Assembly (NCBI GenBank): GCA_021799555.1 | Contig: JAJZAG010000277.1 | Span: forward strand, 1 to 5,047 | Direction of reading: 5' to 3' | DNA from: Deltaproteobacteria bacterium | GTDB taxonomy: Bacteria > Desulfobacterota > Binatia > Binatales > Binataceae | Length of the DNA: 5,047 nucleotides | Shown: positions 1 through 5,047 of the stretch, piece by piece | How the letters are laid out: every line of letters starts with the position of its first letter | How positions within the stretch are numbered: the first letter of the stretch is position 1 | The notes under the pieces: model-generated | Told to the model about the DNA's origin: nothing | Database searches by the model: none | The model's input: the letters and a program-made list of their open reading frames with translations, nothing else | Translations under genes and position numbers: made by a program

Positions 1-1506
1 GATACCAAACCGTCCGATGAGAAAAAAGTAGCCGGCCACCGAGAGGATGACGTTTTGCAGCGCGACGGCGATACCGGCGGCGGCGAAGCCCATGATCGTG
101 GCGAAGGCGCCGATCTGGTTGGCGAAATTGAGCAGCACCACGAACACGACGACGATCCAAATGACGAGACGCCGCGCACCGAGCAACTGATGGCGGCGGC
201 GTAGATCGGCGACGTAACGGATCGTGAAATAGCGCCACAGATAGGCGCCGGCGGCGATTATGGCGAAGATCGAGAGCAGCCCGATCAGGCGCACGATCAG
301 GCTGCGGAACTCCTGATCCGCGCGGCGGTCGACCGAGCCGCGCCAGCGGGTGAGATTTTCAAGGTACAAGCCGAGCAGCACCTGCTGCTTGCTGAGCGGC
401 AGCAGCGTCGCCGATGCGAGCTTGTGCGCGTCGATAAGATCCTCGTAATCCTTGCGGCGCTGGCGGAAGTCGCTCAGGTTGGCGGCTTTGGGTTGATGAG
501 CGAGGCTGATGCCGCGTTGGTCAACGCTTTGGAGCAGAGCGATCAGCGGCTCGCGCATCGAGTTGACCCGGCGGAGCAGAGCATTGGTGAGCGAGATGGT
601 GTTGTCGAGGGTTTGGGTTTCGTTGCGCAGGTCGAACAGATCCGAGAGCATCCCGACGATTCCGCCCGGAGGAGGCGGGGCTGCTACCTTTGGCGCGCTC
701 TGATTGGCGCCGCTTTCGGTGCGCGGTAGCGAATGCTCAAGCTCGTCGATCTGGGCGGCCACGCCGGTGCCTTTGGCGACAGCCTTCGAGCTGCTCGCGG
801 CGAATTCGACCATCGCGCCCAGCGCGTCGGCGCGCGCCTGCGCGAGTTCGACCTCGCTTTGGAGCGCCGTAATCTGCGCGTCAAGCGTGGCGCGTTTGCG
901 CGCGGAGGCGCGGGCAAAGCTTTCTTGCAGTTGCCTCAGCCGAAGCTGCGCGGCGGCCAGGTCAGCGGTGGCCTGCGCAGCCTTCTGTTTCAACTCGTCG
1001 AGTCCGCTATTAACTCCGTCGGGAACTCCCGCGGCTGTGGGCGTAGCGGCCTGGGCCCTTTCGTTCCATTCATTTTGCGCGCGCGCGTAGATGAAGCCGA
1101 GCTTGAGAATTTCACCCGCGGTTTGCGCGTCGTTGGCGTAAAAGAGCGCCTCTTCCGGCTCGCGGACGAGCTGCGCCTCGACGGCGAGATGACGGTACCA
1201 GCTTATGACGTCGCTCAGGTAGGAGATGATCGTGTGCGCGTCGGTGTGCGCGGGCTCATGCCTGGCGACGGTCGCGGCAGCGGCGGGCTTGGATACGGAA
1301 GCCGAGGGCCGCGCATTCGGGATCGTGTTGGCGCGCGCGGCGGGCTTGGCGGCCGGGAGCGGCGCGAGGTGCGCGGGGGTGGGCGACGCCGCGCGAATCG
1401 ATCGAGCGGGGGCGATCGCAACTCCGAGCGCGGCGATCAAGAACGCGGCAAACGCGGCGATTCGATTATGCGGAGAGAATCTGAAGCGGAGATTGTTCGA
1501 GTCCAT
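1..1506 (-). CDS. MscS-family mechanosensitive ion channel, large form (N-terminal 502 residues, runs off the left edge)
   Basis: The frame is open from an ATG at 1506 to the window edge, giving 502 residues with no stop, so the C-terminus is missing. Residues 14-40 look like a Sec signal: basic N-region, hydrophobic IAAFAAFLIAALGVAIAP, then an Ala-rich cleavage area (IRAAS). A Pro/Ala-rich linker (about 41-90) follows, then a long helical, probably periplasmic region with a predicted coiled coil (about 165-235) and a PPPPGG break near 277-282. Hydrophobic segments lie at about 401-424 and 447-470. The segment at about 471-500 has the Gly/Ala pattern GFAAAGIAVALQN then LSVAGYFFLIGRF, typical of the pore-lining TM3 and entry to the MscS beta domain. 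Family knowledge says such channels sit in the inner membrane and release solutes on hypo-osmotic shock; this is inferred for this protein. No good Shine-Dalgarno precedes the ATG. An in-frame TTG at 1521-1519 has GGGAAG five bases upstream and would add five residues. Confidence 0.88.
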   Translation of the reverse strand, partial: MDSNNLRFRFSPHNRIAAFAAFLIAALGVAIAPARSIRAASPTPAHLAPLPAAKPAARANTIPNARPSASVSKPAAAATVARHEPAHTDAHTIISYLSDVISWYRHLAVEAQLVREPEEALFYANDAQTAGEILKLGFIYARAQNEWNERAQAATPTAAGVPDGVNSGLDELKQKAAQATADLAAAQLRLRQLQESFARASARKRATLDAQITALQSEVELAQARADALGAMVEFAASSSKAVAKGTGVAAQIDELEHSLPRTESGANQSAPKVAAPPPPGGIVGMLSDLFDLRNETQTLDNTISLTNALLRRVNSMREPLIALLQSVDQRGISLAHQPKAANLSDFRQRRKDYEDLIDAHKLASATLLPLSKQQVLLGLYLENLTRWRGSVDRRADQEFRSLIVRLIGLLSIFAIIAAGAYLWRYFTIRYVADLRRRHQLLGARRLVIWIVVVFVVLLNFANQIGAFATIMGFAAAGIAVALQNVILSVAGYFFLIGRFGI

Positions 1507-1543
1507 TAGCGTGGCGGGCAAATATGCTTCCCGGCGCCGATAA

Positions 1544-1549
1544 ATTGTA
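1544..1549 (-). promoter_or_regulatory. Possible -10 element upstream of the MscS-type gene
   Basis: The minus strand reads TACAAT here, 5/6 to the sigma-70 -10 consensus, 37 bases before the ATG at 1506. No convincing -35 hexamer lies 16-18 bp upstream (the best is about TTCTGC). It is the best candidate in the 156-bp gap, but a single hexamer is weak evidence. Confidence 0.25.
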
Positions 1550-1614
1550 CGCGACCCCAGGACGCAGGCAGAAACCTTATCACGCCCGGCAGGTCAGTTC
1601 GATGATTTTTCTGA

Positions 1615-1644
1615 AGACGGCGCCGGAGCGGCGCAGCGCCGTCT
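1615..1644 (-). terminator. Hairpin after the sir-cysH operon, possible terminator
   Basis: A perfect 9-bp inverted repeat (AGACGGCGC at 1615-1623, GCGCCGTCT at 1636-1644) surrounds a 12-base loop. It begins 18 bases past the stop codon of the last operon gene, where a transcription end is expected. In the minus-strand reading direction the bases after the stem are TCAGAAAAATC, so there is no U-tract. It is not a canonical intrinsic terminator and may instead mark or protect an mRNA 3' end. Confidence 0.4.
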
Positions 1645-1662
1645 GTTATTTACGGTTCGGCA

Positions 1663-2163
1663 TCAATCGAGTGCTAGTTCGACGGACTCGACGCGGACGC
1701 CGGCTGGTTCGAAGCGGATTACCATCTGGCAGCCGCTCGTTTTGAGGGTCAGGGCGTATGCGCCGGGGGAGCGCAGGGCGGCGGTTACTTCTTCGACGGT
1801 GTCGCCTTTTAGCTTGGCGAGTGCGCGGTTGAGTTCGCGTATCGAGCCTGCGATTTCGCGTCCGCGCGGGGTTTTTTGGAAGAGCGCGGTTAGCGACAGC
1901 TCGGCGCCGGGGCCGAACAGGCGCCGGATCCGCCCGCTCTGGAGCGCGACTTCGACGATCGCGCCAAGGCGCGCCTGCGAATCCGCGGGAGTTACTTCCA
2001 TCGCCTCGACCGCGCTTTTGAGGGTCAGGTAAACGGCGCGCGCGGTGGGGTCGGCGGCTGCGTCGATAAAAGCCTGGATTTGCGGCAGCAGGATATCGCG
2101 CTGGAGGGTGTCGAGCGTAAGCGGCTCGGTGGGTGCGGGCGGTACGCCGCCGTCGGGCGTCAT
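1663..2163 (-). CDS. Hypothetical protein, third gene of the sir-cysH operon (166 residues)
   Basis: I do not recognise this family. The ATG at 2163-2161 shares one base with the cysH stop (TGATG), which suggests translational coupling. The frame stays open further upstream, but that extension lies inside cysH and is Arg-rich, so I chose the overlapping ATG. The protein has no signal peptide or membrane segment. After a Pro-rich start (residues 5-14) it is mostly amphipathic helix: TLDTLQRDILLPQIQAFID at about 17-35, then about 40-80 and 100-131. It ends in a short beta-like region at about 135-165 (YALTLKTSGCQMVIRFEP, then VRVESVELAL). The only Cys is residue 145. The N-terminal half has the look of a small DUF-type cytoplasmic protein. 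Its position suggests a link to sulfate/sulfite reduction, but nothing in the sequence fixes a function. Confidence 0.8.
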   Translation of the reverse strand: MTPDGGVPPAPTEPLTLDTLQRDILLPQIQAFIDAAADPTARAVYLTLKSAVEAMEVTPADSQARLGAIVEVALQSGRIRRLFGPGAELSLTALFQKTPRGREIAGSIRELNRALAKLKGDTVEEVTAALRSPGAYALTLKTSGCQMVIRFEPAGVRVESVELALD

Positions 2164-2987
2164 CAGACGCCGTCGCCGTTGCCGGTCATCTCCCGATGAC
2201 CCAGCAGAGCGGCGAGTTCGTGTTCGAAGCCGCCGGTTTCGATCGAGCAGTGCATCCCGCATTCCTTGGGCGCACCCGTCTCCCACCACCATCTTCCCGA
2301 ACGCGCGTCCTGGCCCTCGCCGACGGGACGGGTGCACGGAGCGCATCCGATCGATTTGAAACCCTTGTCATAGAGCGAGTTGTAGGGAACGTCGTGGGCG
2401 CGGATGTAATCCCAGACCTCGGCCTCGGTCCAATCGGCGAGCGGCGCGAATTTGACGATACCGCCGTGGTCGTGATCGATTTCGATCTTGCGGATATTCG
2501 AGCGCGTCGCCCACTGGTCGCGGCGCAGGCCAGTTATCCATCCGCTGTAGTTGAGCAGCGCCTTGCGCAGCGGCAGCACCTTGCGCACCTGGCAGCATAG
2601 CAAGCGCAGGTTAACATCGCGGTAGAAGAGATTGTTGCCGTGCCTGGTGACCATCGATTGCGCGACGGAGGTGTCGGGCATGAAGGTTTCGATTCTGATT
2701 GCGTAGCGCTCGCGGATTTTGTCGATCAGGTCGTAGGTTTCCTGCGGGGTGCGGCCAGTGTCGATCGTGAAGACGCGGATGCCCGGATCGATGCGATGGG
2801 CCATGTCGATCAGCACGCAGCCCTCGGCCTGAAAGCTCGAGCAGATGGCGAGCTCGCGTCCGAAGCGCTCGATCGCCCACGCAAGGACTTCCTGCGGTTC
2901 GCGGTCGTCGAGATCGACGGCGACTTCACCCGCTTCGAGTTCGTCCATCACGACGGTCGGTTTGGGGAAAACGATTTCGTGGTCCAC
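2163..2987 (-). CDS. cysH: Assimilatory adenylyl-sulfate (APS) reductase, thioredoxin-dependent, [4Fe-4S] type
   Basis: Reduces adenosine 5'-phosphosulfate to sulfite and AMP in the cytoplasm, using thioredoxin or a similar donor. The 274-residue protein shows the PP-loop-type nucleotide-binding segment SSFQAEGCVLIDM (50-62), the TIDTGRTPQETYDL segment (75-88), and GLRRDQ (153-158). The two Cys pairs that hold the cluster are present: C131-C132 in CCQVRKVLPL, and C215/C218 in GCAPCTRP. Catalytic Cys243 lies in ECGMH. The Cys pairs are absent from cluster-free PAPS reductases such as that of E. coli, so APS is the likely substrate. A 28-residue tail after ECGMH is longer than I expect for the family, and it adds Cys247. 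The start is a GTG 24 bases after the sir stop with a weak AAGCGAG upstream; ATG at residue 14 is an alternative with no visible ribosome site. It is the second gene of the operon, supplying sulfite to the upstream-encoded reductase. Confidence 0.95.
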   Translation of the reverse strand: MDHEIVFPKPTVVMDELEAGEVAVDLDDREPQEVLAWAIERFGRELAICSSFQAEGCVLIDMAHRIDPGIRVFTIDTGRTPQETYDLIDKIRERYAIRIETFMPDTSVAQSMVTRHGNNLFYRDVNLRLLCCQVRKVLPLRKALLNYSGWITGLRRDQWATRSNIRKIEIDHDHGGIVKFAPLADWTEAEVWDYIRAHDVPYNSLYDKGFKSIGCAPCTRPVGEGQDARSGRWWWETGAPKECGMHCSIETGGFEHELAALLGHREMTGNGDGV

Positions 2988-3011
2988 GGCTATGCTCGCT
3001 TGCGAAACGGT

Positions 3012-4634
3012 TCAGGCGGCGGCTTCGGCGCCGGCTTGAGTGGCTCCTTGTGCGATTGCGATCAGTTCGGCGTCCGGGATGCGCACGCAAAAGCGCGTGA
3101 AAGATTCGCCGTCGGCGCGTCGCGCCAGATAGCCCGCAAACAGGCGCGACACGTAGTCTTCGACGTTGGCCGACGGAACCCGGCGCAAGAGCGGCTTGCC
3201 GATCGCGGCGTCGCGGCCAAGGCCGCCGCGCAGGATGATATCGAACGCCTCGAGCGGCTCGCCGTTGGGTCCGCGGCCCGTCGTGCCCTGCAGGCCAATA
3301 TCGCCGGTCCAGTGCTGCGCGCACGCGTGAGGGCATCCATCGAGGTTCAGCTTCAGCCCTGACACCTGAGTGCCGAAATCGGCAACCATCCGATCGATAA
3401 TCGCCGCGAGCTTGGTTTTGGTCGGCGTGACGGCGTAGTTGCAATGCGGATCGCCGATGCATCCGATCGAGGACCCGTAAAGGCCGTTTGCGTCGAGGGG
3501 AAAGCCAAGCGCGCCGACGCGGGCGATGACTTCGTCGAGCTGATCTTTGGGGATGCCGGTAAGGATGAAATTCTGCCGCCGTGTAAGGCGGATATCGCCA
3601 CCGATTTCGCCGGCAACGTCCGCGATCGCGCGCATCTGCGCGCCGGTCATCGTGCCGAGATAGACCGGAAATCCTGCGTAGCAGAGGCCGGATTGGTGCT
3701 GCTCGTGGACTCCCATGTGATCGCTTTCATCGTCTGCAACCGGCATCGCGGCGAGATCCTCGAGCGGGAAATCGAGCCGCGATTGCACAAGCTTGCGAAA
3801 CTCCTCGGGGCCGTAATCGTCGATCATGAACTTGAGCCGCGCCTTGACCCTCGAAATCCGGTACTCGGTGGTCGAGCGCCACGTGTCAAGTATCGCGCGA
3901 AGGACCGGCATCGCCTGCTCGGGCGTGATAAATACGCCCAGATGGCGCGACAGGCGCGGAGTGGACGATTGGCCGCCGCCGACGCGGACCGCAAAGCCGT
4001 TGCGGCCGTCCTTGCGCGTCGCCACCAGCGCGACGCAATTGATCTCAGGCGCGTTGCAATGGTAGCGGCACGCGGAGATCGTGATTTTGTGCTTGCGCGG
4101 AAGATCGGAATACTCGCGATTGCCGTAGAAGAAGCCGGCCGCTTCCGAGACCAGGCCGGTTACGTCGAACAGCTCTTCGCGATCGACGCCCGCAACCGGG
4201 CATCCAGTGATGTTGCGCACGACGTCACCGCATCCGCCCATCGTCGTAAGCCCTACGGCTTTGAGCCGCTCAAGAATCTCGGGAAACTTGTCGAGCGTGA
4301 TGTAGTGGAGCTGGATATTCTGACGGGTAGTCAATTCGCCTTGGTCGCGTCCGAATTGCTCGGAGATCTCGCCGATCGTGCGCAGTCCGGCGGGCGAAAG
4401 AATCCCGCTCGGAATCTTCACTCGCATCATGAAGGTGCCGATCTTGGGCTTGTCATGGTACATCCCGAACCATTGGAGGCGGACGATATCTTCTTCGGGA
4501 AGTGCTTCGTAAGAGGTCTCGGCAAGGCGTTGCCAATTATTCGCGAGATCGGTGGGAAACATCTCGCGCTTCAGGCGCTCGACTGAATTGCGCTTGAGGA
4601 CGAGATCCCACGATGGCGCTTCACGTTTTGGCAC
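3012..4634 (-). CDS. sir: Siroheme [4Fe-4S] sulfite reductase, ferredoxin-type (NirA/Sir family)
   Basis: Six-electron reduction, most likely sulfite to sulfide, in the cytoplasm. The 540-residue protein has the family's duplicated layout: two ferredoxin-like half domains (about 53-125 and 313-380) and two catalytic halves. The siroheme-proximal cluster ligands are clear: C392 and C398 in GCIGDPHCNY (C-X5-C), and C434 and C438 in LDGCPHACAQH (C-X3-C). Related TRQN (103-106) and RRQN (352-355) segments in each half supply the Arg residues expected around siroheme and substrate. Length and the lack of a flavin domain fit the ferredoxin-dependent class. Nitrite reductases share this fold. The sulfite assignment rests on cysH directly downstream and on Tyr59 and Cys135 (GGCGD), which may correspond to the Tyr-Cys pair of mycobacterial sulfite reductase. 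The start is GTG, with GGAG nine bases upstream. First gene of the operon, divergent from an Rrf2 regulator. Confidence 0.93.
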   Translation of the reverse strand: MPKREAPSWDLVLKRNSVERLKREMFPTDLANNWQRLAETSYEALPEEDIVRLQWFGMYHDKPKIGTFMMRVKIPSGILSPAGLRTIGEISEQFGRDQGELTTRQNIQLHYITLDKFPEILERLKAVGLTTMGGCGDVVRNITGCPVAGVDREELFDVTGLVSEAAGFFYGNREYSDLPRKHKITISACRYHCNAPEINCVALVATRKDGRNGFAVRVGGGQSSTPRLSRHLGVFITPEQAMPVLRAILDTWRSTTEYRISRVKARLKFMIDDYGPEEFRKLVQSRLDFPLEDLAAMPVADDESDHMGVHEQHQSGLCYAGFPVYLGTMTGAQMRAIADVAGEIGGDIRLTRRQNFILTGIPKDQLDEVIARVGALGFPLDANGLYGSSIGCIGDPHCNYAVTPTKTKLAAIIDRMVADFGTQVSGLKLNLDGCPHACAQHWTGDIGLQGTTGRGPNGEPLEAFDIILRGGLGRDAAIGKPLLRRVPSANVEDYVSRLFAGYLARRADGESFTRFCVRIPDAELIAIAQGATQAGAEAAA

Positions 4635-4643
4635 TCGGCGGTA

Positions 4644-4647
4644 CTCC
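4644..4647 (-). promoter_or_regulatory. Shine-Dalgarno of sir, fixes the GTG start
   Basis: Minus-strand GGAG lies nine bases before the GTG at 4634. It supports GTG as the start, since no in-frame ATG with a ribosome site is nearby. Confidence 0.65.
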
Positions 4648-4657
4648 GGGAGGAAAA

Positions 4658-4686
4658 AACATAACTAAGATTACAAAATTAGTCAA
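4658..4686 (-). promoter_or_regulatory. Predicted sigma-70-type promoter of the sir-cysH operon
   Basis: On the minus strand, TTGACT (4686-4681, 5/6 to the -35 consensus) is followed after exactly 17 bp by TATGTT (4663-4658, 4/6 to the -10 consensus). Initiation near 4651 would give a leader of about 17 bases that still contains the GGAG ribosome site. The -35 hexamer lies inside the right half of the proximal IscR-like box, so a bound regulator would compete with RNA polymerase. The start site is inferred. Confidence 0.55.
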
Positions 4687-4690
4687 CTAA
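4666..4690. promoter_or_regulatory. IscR/Rrf2-like operator, promoter-proximal box 1
   Basis: This 25-bp stretch matches 19 of 25 positions of the E. coli type-1 IscR site (half-sites ATASYYGACT and AGTCRRSTAT around a RWWWY core). The right half (AGTCAACTA) is almost perfect; the left half is degenerate. It overlaps the -35 and spacer of the predicted sir promoter. The consensus is known from IscR; binding by the local Rrf2 protein is inferred from adjacency. Confidence 0.5.
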
Positions 4691-4714
4691 GTAGATGACA
4701 AAATCAGTCAACTA
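4668..4714. repeat. Tandem direct repeat, 22-bp units at 25-bp period
   Basis: Positions 4668-4689 and 4693-4714 agree at 20 of 22 bases and share ACAAAAT then AGTCAACTA. The period is exactly 25 bp, so the two operator-like boxes abut. The repeat lies in an AT-rich island within an otherwise GC-rich window. Confidence 0.85.
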
Positions 4715-4715
4715 T
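4691..4715. promoter_or_regulatory. IscR/Rrf2-like operator, upstream box 2
   Basis: This stretch matches 22 of 25 positions of the type-1 IscR consensus. The core and right half (AAATC then AGTCAACTAT) match fully; the left half GTAGATGACA differs at three positions. It sits directly upstream of the predicted sir -35 element, 43 bp before the rrf2-type start codon, so it could serve either direction. The protein that binds it is inferred. Confidence 0.6.
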
Positions 4716-4736
4716 TCCATGAAGGCGCCCACTGTG

Positions 4737-4751
4737 ATAGAAAGATTCTAT
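4737..4751. repeat. 15-bp palindrome just upstream of the Rrf2-family start codon
   Basis: ATAGAA, a 3-base centre AGA, and TTCTAT form a perfect inverted repeat ending seven bases before the ATG at 4759. It does not resemble the IscR-like boxes. It could be an operator or a small mRNA hairpin covering the translation start, or it may be chance in an AT-rich stretch. Confidence 0.4.
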
Positions 4752-4758
4752 AAACCCT

Positions 4759-5047
4759 ATGAAATTCGGTGTCGGAGTTGATTACTCCTTAAAGGCTCTG
4801 CTGATGTTGTCGGAGCGCTATCCGGGCTCGCAGCCCACGCGAGTTGAAGAAATCGCCGATCGGCAAGGGGTACCGGAAAACTATTTGCGCCGCTTGCTGA
4901 TCGAGCTGAAGCGCGGCGGCCTCGTCGCGAGCCAGAAAGGTCCCAGCGGCGGCTACATGCTGGCGCGCAGTCCAGCGCGAATCACGATGGCTGACGTGGT
5001 TGAAATAATCGAGGGCGAATATTGCCCGGTTGAGTGCCTCGAAGAGG
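4759..5047 (+). CDS. Rrf2/IscR-family transcriptional regulator (N-terminal 96 residues, runs off the right edge)
   Basis: A winged helix-turn-helix DNA-binding protein of the Rrf2 family, whose known members include IscR (Fe-S status), NsrR (nitric oxide) and CymR (cysteine). Visible hallmarks are the N-terminal helix MKFGVGVDYSLKALLMLSE, the HTH with recognition-helix segment VPENYLRRLLIELKRGGLV (38-56), and the wing SQKGPSGGYMLAR (58-70). ITMADVVEIIEG (75-86) follows and leads toward the dimerisation helix. Cys89 and Cys93 (CPVEC) sit where Rrf2 proteins start their three-Cys Fe-S ligand set; the remaining ligands, if any, lie beyond the edge. The start matches family N-termini. No Shine-Dalgarno is visible before the ATG, and a TATAAA at 4749-4754 lies only four bases upstream, so a leaderless or very short-leader message is possible. 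Divergent from sir-cysH, it is the prime candidate to bind the two operator-like boxes. Confidence 0.92.
   Translation, partial: MKFGVGVDYSLKALLMLSERYPGSQPTRVEEIADRQGVPENYLRRLLIELKRGGLVASQKGPSGGYMLARSPARITMADVVEIIEGEYCPVECLEE

Noticed and set aside
1077..1087. Alternating GC run, possible Z-DNA or simple repeat
   Set aside because: It is only 11 bases and reads as ordinary Ala/Arg codons (YARAQ) within the MscS-type gene.
733..1509. A 258-codon plus-strand open frame opposite the MscS-type gene
   Set aside because: It is low-complexity and Gly/Arg-rich, whereas the minus-strand frame gives a signal peptide, coiled coil and MscS pore helix across the same bases. Treated as a coding shadow.
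2164..2346. Longer N-terminal form of the 166-residue hypothetical protein, starting inside cysH
   Set aside because: The extra 61 residues overlap the conserved cysH C-terminus in another frame and are Arg-rich. The TGATG coupling supports the shorter start.
2640..3362. A 240-codon plus-strand open frame crossing the cysH-sir junction
   Set aside because: It lies opposite two well-supported genes and spans their boundary, with no motif of its own.
3444..4586. A 380-codon open frame on the plus strand opposite sir
   Set aside because: The sir frame on the other strand has a full set of cluster ligands and family motifs. The antisense frame has no recognisable motif, and long antisense frames are expected in GC-rich DNA.
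4621..4662. A 13-codon upstream frame on the minus strand (ATG at 4662) overlapping the sir start, possible leader peptide
   Set aside because: Its ATG falls inside the predicted -10 element, so it would lie upstream of the transcript start. The peptide (MFFPPGVPPSAKT) has no Cys or other attenuator-like run.

Overview
The window is GC-rich with dense coding. Apart from the AT-rich divergent intergenic region near 4.66-4.75 kb, it looks like chromosomal DNA of a high-GC, Gram-negative-type bacterium. A soil or subsurface lineage such as Binatota, Acidobacteria or a deltaproteobacterial relative is possible, but that placement is a guess from style only. I see no rRNA, tRNA, mobile element or CRISPR array.

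Layout from right to left. At the right edge, on the plus strand, is the 5' part of an Rrf2/IscR-family regulator (4759 to the edge). Divergent from it, on the minus strand, is a compact sulfur-assimilation operon. It holds a siroheme/[4Fe-4S] sulfite (or nitrite) reductase (4634-3012), a [4Fe-4S] APS reductase CysH (2987-2163), and an unrecognised 166-residue protein (2163-1663) whose start codon overlaps the cysH stop by one base. A 9-bp stem hairpin at 1615-1644 follows the last gene. After a 156-bp gap, also on the minus strand, comes the N-terminal 502 residues of a large MscS-family mechanosensitive channel (1506 to the left edge). It has an export signal, a coiled-coil periplasmic region and the start of the pore-forming MscS domain.

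How the genes fit together. APS reductase makes sulfite from adenosine 5'-phosphosulfate, and the siroheme reductase takes sulfite to sulfide for cysteine synthesis. Both enzymes need Fe-S clusters. The 124-bp divergent region carries two abutting 25-bp sites that resemble the type-1 IscR operator (22/25 and 19/25 positions). The promoter-proximal one covers the -35 hexamer of the best sir promoter. The simplest reading is that the adjacent Rrf2 protein controls the sir-cysH operon from these sites, possibly coupling sulfite reduction to Fe-S or cysteine status. This is the most interesting feature of the window. The operator match is seen in the sequence; the regulatory circuit is inferred. 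The rest of the window appears ordinary.
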